Of a stretch of 64,000 bases of DNA, positions 15,822 to 25,564 are shown one piece after another. The stretch lies in contig NZ_JPXI01000029.1 in assembly GCF_000740675.1 (NCBI RefSeq), forward strand, positions 525,125 through 589,124. Direction: 5' to 3'. Positions within the stretch are counted from its first letter, which is position 1. Each line of letters begins with the position of its first letter. The notes under the pieces are model-generated. The model was not told where the DNA came from. It did not search any database and saw only the letters and a list, made by a program, of their open reading frames with translations. This stretch comes from Massilia sp. BSC265 (GTDB taxonomy: Bacteria > Pseudomonadota > Gammaproteobacteria > Burkholderiales > Burkholderiaceae_D). The position numbers and the translations under genes were made by a program.

Positions 15822-16985
15822 TCAGAGCTTGCCCAGCGCCTGCTCGATATCGGCGATCAGGTCGTCCGTCTCTTCCAGCCCGATATTGAAGCGCACCAGC
15901 ATGCCTTGTTCCTCCCAGTGGCTGCGGATCGCCCTGATTCGATAGGGCATCACCAGGCTGTTCGGACCGCCCCAGCTGTAGCCGAGGCCGAACAGCGCCA
16001 GGGAGTCGACGAAGCGGTCGGTCTGTTCTTCGGTATGGCGCGGGTCGAACAGCACCGAGAACAGGCCGCCTGCTCCCTTGAAGTCGCGCTTCCAATGCTC
16101 GTGGCCCGGACAGTCCTCGAAGGCCGGATGCAGCACCTTCGCGATTTCCGGCCGCGCTTTCAGCCAGGCCGCCACCTTGCGTGCACTCGCGTCGTGCGCC
16201 TCGAAGCGCAGCTTCATGGTCGGCAGGCCGCGCATCACCAGGTAGGCGTCGTCCGCGCCGACACCGAGGCCGAGCCGCATGTGCGCCTGCGCCAGGCAAT
16301 CGTTGAGCGCCCGGTCCTGCGTGATCACGGCGCCCATCAGGAGGTCCGCCCCGCCCGACTGGTACTTGGTCAGCGCGTGCATGACGATGTCCGCGCCGAC
16401 GTCGAAGCCGCGCAGCGCCAGGCCGGCGGACCAGGTGTTGTCGAGCGCGACCGGCACGCCCTGCGCTTGCGCGGCCCGGCAGATGGCGGGCAGGTCCGGC
16501 ACTTCCATCGACACCGAACCGGGCGCCTCGGCCCAGACCAGCTTCGTGTTCGGCTGGATCAGCCCGGCGATGCCGGCGCCGATCATCGGGTCGTAGAAAC
16601 GGGCGCTGACGCCGAAGTCCTGGGACAGCCAGCGTCCCAGTTCGCGGTTCGGGTTGTAGACGTTCTCGGGCAGCAGCACGTCGTCGCCGCTCTTGAGCAG
16701 GGCGAAGTTGATCATCGCGATCGCCGACAGGCCCGATGGCGCCAGCAGGCAGTGATTGCCGCCCTCGACCTGGGCCAGGCGCGCTTCCAGCGTGAAGGTG
16801 GTCGGCGTGCCGTGCAGGCCGTAGGTGTACGCCGTCTTGTCCTTCCACTGGCCCGAGCGCATGGCGGCAACGTTCTCGAACAGGACCGTCGAGGCGCGGT
16901 GCACGCCCGGCGGGAAAGCGTCGAAGCCGGCCGGCGCTTCGTAGTCGCTGTGGATCAGGGAAGTCTGGACGGTCTTGCGGCTCAT
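15822..16985 (-). CDS. metC: Cystathionine beta-lyase MetC
   Basis: 387 aa, PLP-dependent Cys/Met metabolism family. Converts cystathionine to homocysteine, ammonia and pyruvate in methionine synthesis. The PLP lysine is K207 in [12 protein letters not shown]. Also visible: [10 protein letters not shown] (substrate loop Tyr), [11 protein letters not shown] and ALDNTWSAG. The [16 protein letters not shown] and [20 protein letters not shown] ends are typical of MetC rather than MetB. Overlaps rimO by 4 bp (ATGA), so the two are coupled. Confidence 0.93.
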   Translation of the reverse strand: MSRKTVQTSLIHSDYEAPAGFDAFPPGVHRASTVLFENVAAMRSGQWKDKTAYTYGLHGTPTTFTLEARLAQVEGGNHCLLAPSGLSAIAMINFALLKSGDDVLLPENVYNPNRELGRWLSQDFGVSARFYDPMIGAGIAGLIQPNTKLVWAEAPGSVSMEVPDLPAICRAAQAQGVPVALDNTWSAGLALRGFDVGADIVMHALTKYQSGGADLLMGAVITQDRALNDCLAQAHMRLGLGVGADDAYLVMRGLPTMKLRFEAHDASARKVAAWLKARPEIAKVLHPAFEDCPGHEHWKRDFKGAGGLFSVLFDPRHTEEQTDRFVDSLALFGLGYSWGGPNSLVMPYRIRAIRSHWEEQGMLVRFNIGLEETDDLIADIEQALGKL

Positions 16986-18445
16986 GCGACGGTGGCCCAG
17001 AGGTCGTGCGCGTCGGCCTTGGTGATCACCACGTCGATGAACTGGCCCACCTGCGGCTTGGCCTTGCCCGGGGCAAGCGCGCGCTTGATGTGGACCACGC
17101 CGTCGATTTCCGGCGCATCGGCGGCGGTTCGGCCGACCGCTTCACGGGCGCCGACTTCGTCGACCAGCACGCGCACCGTCTTGCCGACCTTGGCCTGCAT
17201 GCGCTTGAGCGAAATCTCCTCCTGCAGCAGCATGACGCGGGCGCGGCGCTCTTCGCGCACCGCTTCCGGCACCGGGTTGGCCAACTCGTTGGCAGTCGCG
17301 CCCTCGACCGGCGAGTAGGCGAAGCAGCCCAGGCGGTCGATCTGCGCCTCGCGCAGGAAGTCCAGCAGGTATTCGAACTCTTCTTCCGTCTCGCCCGGGA
17401 AGCCCGCAATGAAGGTAGAGCGGATGGTGAGCTCAGGATTCATCTTGCGCCATGCCAGGATGCGGTCGAGGTTCTTCTCGCCGCTGGCCGGGCGCTTCAT
17501 GCGTTTCAGGACGTCCGGATGCGCGTGCTGCATCGGGATGTCGAGGTAAGGCAGCACGTGGCCGTCGCCCATCAGCGGGATGACCTGGTCGACGTGCGGG
17601 TACGGGTAGACGTAATGCATGCGCACCCAGGCGCCGTACTGGCGCGCCAATTTACCCAGCTCTTCGGTGAGCTGTGTGAGATGGGTCTTGACCGGGCGGC
17701 CGTTCCAGAAGCCGGTGCGGAACTTGACGTCGACACCGTAGGCGCTGGTGTCCTGCGAGATCACCAGCAGCTCCTTGACGCCCGCCTTGAACAGGTTCTC
17801 GGCTTCCTGCAGCACTTCGTGGATCGGGCGCGAGACCAGGTCGCCGCGCATCGACGGGATGATGCAGAAGCTGCAGCGGTGATTGCAGCCTTCCGAGATC
17901 TTCAGGTAGGCGTAGTGCTTCGGGGTCAGCTTGACGCCGTGGTCCGGCACCAGGTCGACGAAGGGGTCGTGCGGCTTCGGCAGGTGCAGGTGGACCGATT
18001 CCATCACCTCGGCGACGGCGTGCGGGCCGGTCACGGCCAGCACCTTCGGGTGCACCTTGGTGATGATGTCGTCGCCCGCCGCGTCTTTCTTGGCGCCGAG
18101 GCAGCCGGTGACGATCACCTTGCCGTTCTCGGCCAGGGCCTCGCCGATCGCATCGAGCGATTCCTGCACCGCGGCGTCGATGAAGCCGCAGGTGTTGACG
18201 ATGACGAGGTCGGCGCCGTCATAGGACTTGGCGGTTTCGTAGCCTTCGGCACGCAGCTGGGTCAGGATCTGCTCGGAATCGACCAGCGCCTTCGGGCAGC
18301 CGAGCGACACGAAGCCGACCTTGGGCGCCGCCACGCCGGCGGCCGGGCTCGGGATGACGAGCGACGGCGCGGCTGGCTCGGCGAGGGCGGCAGCGGTGTT
18401 GGCGGAGGTGGACGCAACTGCGGGAATACGGCGAAGTTCGGTCAT
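16982..18445 (-). CDS. rimO: Ribosomal protein S12 methylthiotransferase RimO
   Basis: 487 aa. Radical-SAM enzyme that adds a methylthio group to the conserved Asp of ribosomal protein S12. The N-terminal UPF0004 domain carries the first iron-sulfur cluster Cys ([22 protein letters not shown]). The radical SAM triad is CNHRCSFC (Cx3Cx2C). The C-terminus is a TRAM domain. The first 40 or so residues (Ala/Pro-rich) extend beyond the usual start, so a later start is possible. Co-transcribed with metC. Confidence 0.96.
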   Translation of the reverse strand: MTELRRIPAVASTSANTAAALAEPAAPSLVIPSPAAGVAAPKVGFVSLGCPKALVDSEQILTQLRAEGYETAKSYDGADLVIVNTCGFIDAAVQESLDAIGEALAENGKVIVTGCLGAKKDAAGDDIITKVHPKVLAVTGPHAVAEVMESVHLHLPKPHDPFVDLVPDHGVKLTPKHYAYLKISEGCNHRCSFCIIPSMRGDLVSRPIHEVLQEAENLFKAGVKELLVISQDTSAYGVDVKFRTGFWNGRPVKTHLTQLTEELGKLARQYGAWVRMHYVYPYPHVDQVIPLMGDGHVLPYLDIPMQHAHPDVLKRMKRPASGEKNLDRILAWRKMNPELTIRSTFIAGFPGETEEEFEYLLDFLREAQIDRLGCFAYSPVEGATANELANPVPEAVREERRARVMLLQEEISLKRMQAKVGKTVRVLVDEVGAREAVGRTAADAPEIDGVVHIKRALAPGKAKPQVGQFIDVVITKADAHDLWATVA

Positions 18446-18590
18446 GGGCGGACGACAAGGAATCTGGGCAATCCGCGATTGTACCCGAACCGGGTGGGCC
18501 GGTGGAATCTGGGGGGGTGGTTTGCCGGCCCTCGAATGGACACTGCGGGGCCGGCGGCTGTCGCGAAACCGCGACTTGCCAGCGGCCCGC

Positions 18591-19157
18591 TTACTTCTTG
18601 TCGGTCGGCGGCGGCGTCATGCCCGGAAACGGGAAGGCGCCGAACATCGCCTTGCTCTGGTTCTGCATCTGCTCCTGCATCTGCAGGAACAGGTTCTTCG
18701 ACTGGTCGATGTAGTTGTTCATCATGCCCTGCATCATCGGGCCCTGCACGTTCATGAACTGGGTCCACATTTCCGGGCTGAAAGGCTTGCCTTCCAGGGC
18801 GCCGGCGGCGTTGCTGGTGAACTTGTTCTGGATGTCGGTGAAGGCCTGCACGTTCTTTTCCAGGTAGGAACCCATCATGCCCTGCATGGCGTGACCGTAG
18901 TAGCGGATGATCTGGGCCAGCACCGAGCTGGAGAACATCGGGATGCCGTTGGCCTCCTCTTCCAGGATGATCTGGAGCAAGATGCTGCGGGTCAGGTCTT
19001 CGTTGGTCTTGGCGTCGACGACCGTAAATTCGTCAGCGTCGAGCACCAGTTGCTTCACGTCGGTCAGGGTGATATAGGAACTGGTCTGGGTATCGTACAG
19101 ACGGCGGTTCGGGTATTTCTTGATCAGGCGTTCAGCACTCTTTTTCACACTACTCAT
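18591..19157 (-). CDS. phaR: Polyhydroxyalkanoate synthesis repressor PhaR
   Basis: 188 aa from ATG 19157 ([10 protein letters not shown]). ATG 19169, four codons earlier, is equally possible, and neither has a clear ribosome site. The N-terminal DNA-binding domain is diagnostic: [20 protein letters not shown]. The following PHB accumulation regulatory domain contains [20 protein letters not shown] and Met/Gln-rich helices. PhaR binds PHB granules and DNA and represses phasin and its own gene when little PHB is present. Directly downstream of phaC with its own 248-bp upstream gap. Confidence 0.96.
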   Translation of the reverse strand: MSSVKKSAERLIKKYPNRRLYDTQTSSYITLTDVKQLVLDADEFTVVDAKTNEDLTRSILLQIILEEEANGIPMFSSSVLAQIIRYYGHAMQGMMGSYLEKNVQAFTDIQNKFTSNAAGALEGKPFSPEMWTQFMNVQGPMMQGMMNNYIDQSKNLFLQMQEQMQNQSKAMFGAFPFPGMTPPPTDKK

Positions 19158-19298
19158 TTCATGTCTCATCGTTGTGCGTTGCGGTAGCGTGGACCGCACG
19201 CTATTCTTCTTGATTCGTAAACACAAACCCGGCCCATGGGTCATTCCGCCGAGCAGCTTTATTGCCTTGCGGGACGGACAAGCCAACACCATACCACG

Positions 19299-19312
19299 AC
19301 CTGCGCGCAGGT
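19299..19312. promoter_or_regulatory. 14-bp palindrome in the phaR upstream region, candidate PhaR operator
   Basis: ACCTGCGCGCAGGT is perfectly self-complementary and lies 142 bp before the phaR start, next to TGCAGCAATTATTAG. TGC/GCA-rich palindromes are reported PhaR targets in other bacteria, so autoregulation fits. The rest of 19158-19405 shows no gene. Confidence 0.4.
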
Positions 19313-19405
19313 GCAGCAATTATTAGACTACAAACTTCCGTGGTGATTTTGATATGTCGGGGTGATCCGGTCCGGTGGACCAGATCACGAATGCACACTC
19401 GCCGA

Positions 19406-21160
19406 TCAGTCGGCGCGCGCCTTCACATAACGCCCCGGTGCCGCTTCAAGCGGCTGGTAATGCGCATTCCCGAACGCAGCGGGCGCCGGCACGTCGGCGC
19501 CGCCGTTCTGCGCCAGGAACCTGGCCCACTCGGGCCACCAACTGCCCTTTTGCTCGGTAGCGCCGGCGAACCAGGCCTCGGCCGTCTTCGGGCGGGCCTT
19601 GCCGTTCTTGTCATTGACCCAGTAGCTGCGCTTGTTCTTCGAGGCCGGGTTGATCACGCCCGCGATGTGGCCCGAGGCGCCCAGCACGTAGCGGTTCGCT
19701 TTCGGGTTCTTCGGGTTGAGCAGGTTCATCGAGGCGAAAGCCGCTTCCCAGGGCACGATGTGGTCTTCCTTCGAGCCGTACAGGAACACCGGGCAATCGA
19801 TCCTGCCTAAATCCACCGGCACGCCGCACACCGTCAGGGCGCCCGGCACCTTGAGCTTGTTCTCGAGGTAGGTATTGCGCAGGTACCAGCAGAACATCGG
19901 GCCCGGCAGGTTGGTGCTGTCGGCGTTCCAGTACAGCAGGTCGAAGGCCGGCGGTTCCTTGCCCTTGAGGTAGTTCTGCTGCACATAGTTCCATACCAGG
20001 TCGTTCGGGCGCAGGGCCGAGAAGGTCGTGGCCAGGTCGCGGCCCGGCATCAGGCCGCCGCCGGCCAGGCTCTGCTCGCGCCGCGCCACCTGGGCTTCGT
20101 CGACGAAGACTTCCAGCACGCCGGTGTTATCGAAGTCGAGCAGCGTGGTGAGCAGGGACAGGCTGGCGGCCGGCTGCTGGCCGCGGGCTGCCAGCACGCT
20201 GAGTGCGGTGGCGGCGATGGTGCCGCCGACGCAGAAGCCGAACACGTGGGTCTTGTCCTGCCCGGTAATCTCGCGCACTACCTCGATCGCCTTGATGGCG
20301 CCAGTCTCGACGTAATCGTCCCAGCCGATGTTGCCGAGCTCGCGGTCCGGGTTGCGCCAGGACACCATGAACACGGTGTTGCCCTGCTCCACCACGTAGC
20401 GCACCAGCGAATTTTCCGGCTGCAGGTCGAGGATGTAGAACTTGTTGATGCACGGCGGAATCATTAGCAGCGGTACCGCCTTCACGGTCGGCGTGGCCGG
20501 TGTGTACTGGATCAGCTGGAACAGCTCGTTCTCGAACACCACCTGGCCCGGCGTGGTGCCGACGTTGCGGCCGACTTCGAAGGCCGACTCGTCGGTCTGC
20601 GAGATGCGGCCCTTCTGCAGGTCGGACAGCAGGTTGGTCAAGCCCTTGGTCAGGCTTTCGCCCTTGGTTTCGAGCATCTTCTTCTGCGCTTCCGGATTGG
20701 TCGCGAAGAAGTTGGCCGGCGACATGGCGTCGACCATCTGCTGGACGGCGAAGCGGATCTTCTGGCGCTCGCGCGGGCCGGCGTCGACGGCGTCGGCCAG
20801 GGCCAGCATGAATTCCGAATTCAGCAGGTAGGACGCGGCCGAGAAGCTCGAGAGCGGGTTTTCCCGCCATTCGGAAGCCGAGAAGCGCTTGTCGTGGAAC
20901 TCGGGCGTCTTGCCGCTGACGAAGTCCTGCCACAGCTGGCCGGCCTTTTTCAGGTAGTCGTCACGGATGTTCTCCAGCTTGGCCGGAGCGATGCCGGCGC
21001 CGAAATCCTTCAGCACCCCGGCCAGCGGGTTGGCGCCCAAGGAGGTGGCGGCAGCGGGCGGCGTCATGGCCGGCATCGTCATCCAGCCTTGCCAGACGCT
21101 TGGGTCGGTGAACTGGTTCATCCAGGAGGCGGCAAAAGCTTGGGGGTCAGGCATGTTCAT
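19406..21160 (-). CDS. phaC: Class I poly(3-hydroxyalkanoate) synthase PhaC
   Basis: 584 aa, the usual class I length. Polymerises (R)-3-hydroxyacyl-CoA into PHA at the granule surface. Lipase-like box GFCVGGT with catalytic Cys310; Asp466 in the KEDHIVPW segment; His498 in ASGHIAGVINP. The N-terminal domain (about 1-190) is the PhaC N domain, and the conserved PPCINKFYILDL is present. Start ATG 21160 (a second ATG two codons on). phaA and phaB are not adjacent, so precursor genes lie elsewhere. Confidence 0.97.
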   Translation of the reverse strand: MNMPDPQAFAASWMNQFTDPSVWQGWMTMPAMTPPAAATSLGANPLAGVLKDFGAGIAPAKLENIRDDYLKKAGQLWQDFVSGKTPEFHDKRFSASEWRENPLSSFSAASYLLNSEFMLALADAVDAGPRERQKIRFAVQQMVDAMSPANFFATNPEAQKKMLETKGESLTKGLTNLLSDLQKGRISQTDESAFEVGRNVGTTPGQVVFENELFQLIQYTPATPTVKAVPLLMIPPCINKFYILDLQPENSLVRYVVEQGNTVFMVSWRNPDRELGNIGWDDYVETGAIKAIEVVREITGQDKTHVFGFCVGGTIAATALSVLAARGQQPAASLSLLTTLLDFDNTGVLEVFVDEAQVARREQSLAGGGLMPGRDLATTFSALRPNDLVWNYVQQNYLKGKEPPAFDLLYWNADSTNLPGPMFCWYLRNTYLENKLKVPGALTVCGVPVDLGRIDCPVFLYGSKEDHIVPWEAAFASMNLLNPKNPKANRYVLGASGHIAGVINPASKNKRSYWVNDKNGKARPKTAEAWFAGATEQKGSWWPEWARFLAQNGGADVPAPAAFGNAHYQPLEAAPGRYVKARAD

Positions 21161-21193
21161 GTCAGCGTCCGTTGTTTAGAATCGGGGTACAGA

Positions 21194-21457
21194 ATGGAAC
21201 CTTGGGAAAAGCTCATGTGGATCGTCGCCGTCGCCTGGATTTATGTGGTCGCCCTCATGGCAGCGACCGAACCGACCGTGGTGCACGGCGTGATGACGTT
21301 CCTGTTCTATTGCGCCCTGCCATTATCCCTTGTTTTTTATCTCACAGGGTCAAAACGGCGTCGCGTGCGGCGCGATGCGCAGGCACGGAGCAACGCGGCA
21401 GTAGCCGCGAAGGCGGACGCGGATGCAGCCTCGCCTGACGGCGGCGAACGCAGCTGA
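21194..21457 (+). CDS. Small two-helix membrane protein
   Basis: 87 aa, divergent from phaC. Start ATG 21194, only 11 bp past a TAGAAT box at 21177, so the leader would be very short. Two hydrophobic segments (IVAVAWIYVVALMAA, VMTFLFYCALPLSLVFYL), then a basic turn GSKRRRVRRDAQ and an Ala/Asp-rich tail. The pattern recurs as an uncharacterised protein beside PHA genes in related bacteria, as far as I recall. No function assigned. Confidence 0.65.
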   Translation: MEPWEKLMWIVAVAWIYVVALMAATEPTVVHGVMTFLFYCALPLSLVFYLTGSKRRRVRRDAQARSNAAVAAKADADAASPDGGERS

Positions 21458-21482
21458 CCATTCTGGCCTTGCGCCAGAGGGC

Positions 21483-22271
21483 TCATTTGAGCCAGATCAA
21501 GCTGGCTTGGCGACCGGTGACGCGGTCACGGCGGTAGGAATAGAAGCGTCCCGGTGCGCTGAAGGTGCACATGCCGCCGCCATGCACGCGCGTTACTCCA
21601 TCGCGCTCGAGCATCAGGCGCGCCAGCGTGAACATATCGGCCAAAAATTTTACCGGTTGGTCAAAATCCCGGGCCTGGCGCGGCTTGAACGCCGCCAGCG
21701 TCGGCTCGCCCGGCAAGGCAGCAAGGAAGGCATCGCGGACGTCCTCGCCAACTTCGAAGGCCTCCGGCCCGATGGCCGGCCCCATCCACGCGGTGATCTC
21801 GCCTGCCCCGGCGGCCCGCATCGCCCGCACGGTCTCGCCCAGCACGCCGCCCGCCAGCCCGCGCCAGCCGGCATGGGCCGCACCCACCACCTTGCCGTCG
21901 AGGTCGGCGAACAGCACCGGCAGGCAGTCGGCGGTGAGGATGGCGCATACCACGCCCGGCCGGGTAGCAACGCTGGCGTCGCCGGTGCCCACCGGCTGGT
22001 CCGGGCCGACCGTGCAGGCGTCGACCACGTCGGCGCCATGCACCTGCGCGATCCAGGCCGGGCGCCCCGGCACATACGCCAGCAGGCGCTCGCGGTTGCT
22101 GCGCACGGCCTCGGGATCGTCGCCGCAATGCATGCCCAGGTTCAGGCCGCCCCCGCCCTTGCCGTCGTCATAAGGCCCGCCGCTCACGCCGCCGTCGCGG
22201 CCCGTCGCCAGCGCGCCGACGTTGGCAGGCAGGTCGGGCCAGTCCGGCCACACCAAAGCGGAGCGGTCCAT
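21483..22271 (-). CDS. pgeF: Peptidoglycan editing factor PgeF (YfiH/laccase-domain)
   Basis: 262 aa from ATG 22271, overlapping the rluD stop by one base (TAATG). DUF152/Cu-oxidase-4 family: zinc ligands in QVHGADVV (His), LTADCLPVLF (Cys) and AAHAGWRGL (His). The family includes purine nucleoside phosphorylase/adenosine deaminase-like enzymes, and PgeF removes wrongly incorporated L-Ser from peptidoglycan precursors. In many proteobacteria rluD-pgeF are neighbours, as here. Confidence 0.93.
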   Translation of the reverse strand: MDRSALVWPDWPDLPANVGALATGRDGGVSGGPYDDGKGGGGLNLGMHCGDDPEAVRSNRERLLAYVPGRPAWIAQVHGADVVDACTVGPDQPVGTGDASVATRPGVVCAILTADCLPVLFADLDGKVVGAAHAGWRGLAGGVLGETVRAMRAAGAGEITAWMGPAIGPEAFEVGEDVRDAFLAALPGEPTLAAFKPRQARDFDQPVKFLADMFTLARLMLERDGVTRVHGGGMCTFSAPGRFYSYRRDRVTGRQASLIWLK

Positions 22272-23287
22272 TACGCCTCGCCGTCGTCGCTGTCGTCGTC
22301 GCCCGGTTCTTCGATGCCGGCCCTGGCGATCAGTTCGGCGAAGTCGGCGGCCAGCGGCACGGTCCATTCGCAGGACTCGCCCGTTCCCGGATGTACCAGG
22401 CCGAGGCGGCGCGCCTGCAGGGCCTGGCGGTGGAACACCGGCACCAGGTGCTGCTTGCCGTAGACCGAGTCGCCCACCAGGGCAAAGCCCAGGTGCTGCA
22501 TGTGGACCCGGATCTGGTGGGTGCGGCCGGTCTCCAGGCTGCAGCGCACCAGGCTCACCGGGCGGCGGTCCAGGCTGCCGACGGCGACGCGCTTGTAATG
22601 GGTGATGGCCGGCTTGCCGAACATGCCCGTCGATACCGCCATCTTGACGCGGTCGCGCGGGTGGCGGCCCATCGCGGCGTTGATGGTGCCGGACAGCTGC
22701 GGCGTGCCCCAGACCAGCGCGAAGTATTCACGCTTGACGGACCGCGCCTGCAGCTGGCGCACGAGGTCGGTCTGCGCGGCCAGGGTCTTGCCTACCACCA
22801 TCAGGCCGCTGGTGTCCTTGTCGAGCCGGTGCACGATGCCGGCGCGCGGCACGCCGACGAGTTGCGGGCAATGGTGCAGCAAACCGTTGAGCAGCGTACC
22901 CGACCAGTTGCCGGCGCCCGGATGGACGACCAGGCCGGCCGGCTTGTTGATCACGATGATGTCGTCGTCTTCGTGCACGATATCCAGCGCGATGGGCTCG
23001 GGCGCGAAGGCCGTGTCTTCCGGCGCGGCCTGCGGTTCGATGAGGACCGTTTCGTCGCCGTAGGCGGTGTCCTTGCCGCGCGCCGGCTTGCCGTCGACCT
23101 TGACAAAGCCGCCTTCGAACCAGAGCTGCAGGCGGCTGCGCGAGAACTGCGGCACCAGGCCGGCGATGACCTTGTCGAGGCGCTGGCCGCACACCTCGGG
23201 GCTCAAGTGCAGGGTGATCGGAGAAAGGTCCGGACCGGCGGGGAGTTCGAACCCGGCTTCGTCGTCGAGGTCAGAGTCAAAAGGCAT
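22271..23287 (-). CDS. rluD: 23S rRNA pseudouridine synthase RluD
   Basis: 338 aa from ATG 23287. The frame is open further upstream, but that part would overlap the bamD start on the other strand. N-terminal S4 domain (GQRLDKVIAGLVPQFSRSRLQ), then the RluA-family catalytic motif HRLDKDTSG with Asp156. Makes pseudouridine at helix 69 positions in 23S rRNA. RTHQIRVHMQHLGF and GDSVYG are also diagnostic. Divergent from bamD, the classic arrangement. Confidence 0.96.
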   Translation of the reverse strand: MPFDSDLDDEAGFELPAGPDLSPITLHLSPEVCGQRLDKVIAGLVPQFSRSRLQLWFEGGFVKVDGKPARGKDTAYGDETVLIEPQAAPEDTAFAPEPIALDIVHEDDDIIVINKPAGLVVHPGAGNWSGTLLNGLLHHCPQLVGVPRAGIVHRLDKDTSGLMVVGKTLAAQTDLVRQLQARSVKREYFALVWGTPQLSGTINAAMGRHPRDRVKMAVSTGMFGKPAITHYKRVAVGSLDRRPVSLVRCSLETGRTHQIRVHMQHLGFALVGDSVYGKQHLVPVFHRQALQARRLGLVHPGTGESCEWTVPLAADFAELIARAGIEEPGDDDSDDGEA

Positions 23288-23335
23288 TTCCGCCGAATTC
23301 GGCGCAGGAGTTAATATCACGTGAGTCCCATCGGC

Positions 23336-23341
23336 TATAAT
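23336..23341 (+). promoter_or_regulatory. Candidate -10 element of bamD
   Basis: TATAAT 43 bp before the bamD ATG, in the rluD-bamD divergent gap. The -35 is poorly matched. Confidence 0.4.
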
Positions 23342-23384
23342 CAGCCGTTCGTTGAATCTAGGTAAAACTTTCTTGCAAAGAGCT

Positions 23385-24221
23385 ATGCAAAAAAAATTGT
23401 CTGTGTTGGTCGTCGCTTGCGCCCTCAGTCTGTCCGCATGCAACATTCTGCCGAAGGCGGATGACAAGGCTAAAAATCTGACAGCGGAGAAATTATACGC
23501 TGAGGCACGCGATGAGATGAACGGCGGCCACTATGAAGCGGCGATCAAGCTGTTCCAGCAGCTCGAATCGAACTACCCGTTTGGCACCTACGCCGCTCAA
23601 GCGCAGATGGAAATTGCGTATGCCCACTACAAAGCGGGCGACCAGGCCGAGGCGCTGGCCGCGGTGGAGCGCTTCATCAAGCTGCACCCGAACCACGCCC
23701 AGGTCGACTATATGTACTACCTGCGCGGCCTGATCAACTTCAACGACCAGATCGGCTTCCTGAGCTTCATCTACGCGCAGGACCCGACCGAACGCGACCC
23801 GAAAGCCACGCGCGAAGCCTTCGCCGCCTTCAAGGCCCTGGTCGACAAGTTCCCGAACAGTAAGTACCGCGAAGATTCGATCGCGCGCATGAACTACCTG
23901 GTCAACGCGATGGCCCAGTACGAAGTGCATGTGGCGAACTACTACTTCCGCCGTGGCGCCTTCCTGGCCGCCCTCAACCGTGCCCAGCTCGCCGTGCAGG
24001 AATACAGCGACGCGCCGGCCCGGGAAGAAGCCCTGTTCCTCATGATGCGCTGCTACGACAAGCTCGGCATGCCGGTGCTGCGCGACGATGCCCAGCGCGT
24101 GCTGGTGCTGAACTACCCGACCAGCCGCTTCCTGAATCCGAACGCCCTGGGCGACGCGCCCTGGTGGCGTTTCTGGTCGAAGTCGGGCCCGAAGCCGTCG
24201 CCGAAGGACGCGGTACAATAA
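23385..24221 (+). CDS. bamD: Outer membrane protein assembly factor BamD
   Basis: 278 aa. Lipoprotein signal ending LSAC with lipidated Cys19. Five TPR-like repeats follow (LYAEARDEMNGGHYEAAIKLFQQLESNYPFG, AYAHYKAGDQAEALAAVERFIKLHPNH and so on). BamD is the essential lipoprotein of the BAM complex that inserts beta-barrel proteins in the outer membrane. Its start at 23385 was chosen because the longer frame from 23352 would destroy the lipoprotein signal. Convergent with yaaA. Confidence 0.97.
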   Translation: MQKKLSVLVVACALSLSACNILPKADDKAKNLTAEKLYAEARDEMNGGHYEAAIKLFQQLESNYPFGTYAAQAQMEIAYAHYKAGDQAEALAAVERFIKLHPNHAQVDYMYYLRGLINFNDQIGFLSFIYAQDPTERDPKATREAFAAFKALVDKFPNSKYREDSIARMNYLVNAMAQYEVHVANYYFRRGAFLAALNRAQLAVQEYSDAPAREEALFLMMRCYDKLGMPVLRDDAQRVLVLNYPTSRFLNPNALGDAPWWRFWSKSGPKPSPKDAVQ

Positions 24222-24229
24222 GCGTGAGC

Positions 24230-24254
24230 GGCGCGGCTGACCGATCGGCCGCGC
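24230..24254. terminator. Hairpin between convergent bamD and yaaA
   Basis: GGCGCGGC (24230-24237) pairs with GCCGCGCC (24247-24254). No T run follows on either strand, so it is only a candidate terminator. Confidence 0.4.
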
Positions 24255-24278
24255 CAGCTCGTTGAAACCGCGTGGCGC

Positions 24279-25049
24279 TTACGCCGCTTCCCTGCGGCGG
24301 AACACCCAGGTGGCGTCATTCGATGCCGCGGCATCGTATGCATAGCCGTCGACGTCGAAGTCCTTGAGCTGTTCCGGATCGGTGACGCCGTTCTGCGCCG
24401 CATAGCGCGCCATCAGGCCACGGGCGCGCTTGGCGAAGAACGAGATGATCTTGTACTTGCCGTTCTTCCAGTCCTCGAACACCGGCGTGACCACCGGCGC
24501 GCCCAGCAGCTTCGGCTTGACCGACTTGAAATACTCTTCCGAGGCCAGGTTGACCAGTGCCGCCGCCTGCGTTTCCGCGAGCTGGGCATTGAGCGCTCGC
24601 GTGATGCTCTCGCCCCAGAATGCGTACAGGTTGCTGCCGCGCGGGTTCTTCAGGCGCGTACCCATTTCCAGGCGATAGGGATGCATGCGGTCCAGCGGGC
24701 GCAGGAGCCCGTACAGGCCGGACAGGATGCGCAGGTGGCGCTGGGCGTAATCGACCTCCCCGGGGCCGAGCGTGCGCGCATCCAGGCCCGCATAGACGTC
24801 GCCGTTGAAGGACATGATGGCCTGGCGCGCCTCGGCATGGTCTTCGCTCCAGTGCGCATAGCGCGACACGTTGAGCAAGGCAAGGCTGTCCGACAGGTCC
24901 ATCAGTTCGGCGATTCCAGCGGGCGAATAGGTGCGCAGCACCTCGATCAGCTCGGCGGCACGGTGGATGAAATCGGGGGTGGTGTGTTCCTTCGTGGTGC
25001 TTGGGGATTCGAGGTCGAGGGATTTTGCGGGCGACAGGACAATCAGCAT
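24279..25049 (-). CDS. yaaA: Peroxide stress protein YaaA (DUF328)
   Basis: 256 aa. Family signatures: [12 protein letters not shown] at the start, [67 protein letters not shown] and [16 protein letters not shown]. coli YaaA is induced by OxyR and lowers free iron during peroxide stress; binding to DNA has been reported. Full length, no anomalies. Confidence 0.95.
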   Translation of the reverse strand: MLIVLSPAKSLDLESPSTTKEHTTPDFIHRAAELIEVLRTYSPAGIAELMDLSDSLALLNVSRYAHWSEDHAEARQAIMSFNGDVYAGLDARTLGPGEVDYAQRHLRILSGLYGLLRPLDRMHPYRLEMGTRLKNPRGSNLYAFWGESITRALNAQLAETQAAALVNLASEEYFKSVKPKLLGAPVVTPVFEDWKNGKYKIISFFAKRARGLMARYAAQNGVTDPEQLKDFDVDGYAYDAAASNDATWVFRRREAA

Positions 25050-25083
25050 CGGTTCAAACTGCTTTACTAAAATAATTTCCTAC

Positions 25084-25539
25084 ATGATACCCGTTCCAAG
25101 CAAACCCATCGTCATCGACACCAATGTCTGTCTCGACCTGTTCGTGTTCCGCGACCCGCGCTTCCTGCCCTTGCTGGCAGCCCTGGAGTCGGGCGAGACG
25201 GTCGCGGTAACGCGCGCCGACTGCCGGGATGAATACCTGGCGGTGCTGAACTACCCTCACCTGCCGCTCGACGGGAGCAGCCGTGCACAGGCTGCGGCGC
25301 GCTTCGACGCCCTGCTGCGGGTGGTGGCGCCCGACGCGAAACACGTGCGCCTGCCGGTCTGCACCGACCGCGACGACCAGAAATTCCTGGAAATCGCACG
25401 CGACGCCGGAGCGGAAGTCCTGGTCACCAAGGACAAGGCCCTGCTCAAGCTGGGCCGGCGCACCGCGCGCGAAGGCCTGTTCAAGATCATGCTGCCGGAA
25501 GCCTGGCTCAAGGCCAGGGCCGCTGCCGCGCTAGAATAA
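25084..25539 (+). CDS. PIN-domain protein (toxin-component PIN family)
   Basis: 151 aa from ATG 25084. The PIN fold acidic residues are visible: VIDTNVCLDLFVF (Asp12), a middle Glu/Asp in CRDEYLAVLNYP, and CTDRDDQKFLEIA and LVTKDKALL at the C-terminal active site. The family label covers putative toxin RNases, but no small antitoxin gene lies next to it: the neighbours are yaaA (divergent) and an aminotransferase 25 bp downstream. It may be a housekeeping nuclease rather than a toxin. Confidence 0.85.
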   Translation: MIPVPSKPIVIDTNVCLDLFVFRDPRFLPLLAALESGETVAVTRADCRDEYLAVLNYPHLPLDGSSRAQAAARFDALLRVVAPDAKHVRLPVCTDRDDQKFLEIARDAGAEVLVTKDKALLKLGRRTAREGLFKIMLPEAWLKARAAAALE

Positions 25540-25564
25540 AACCATCCACATCAGTGTCGCCACC

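Noticed and set aside
25084..25539. Toxin-antitoxin pair with the PIN protein
   Set aside because: No small antitoxin frame lies on either side; the neighbours are yaaA and an aminotransferase.
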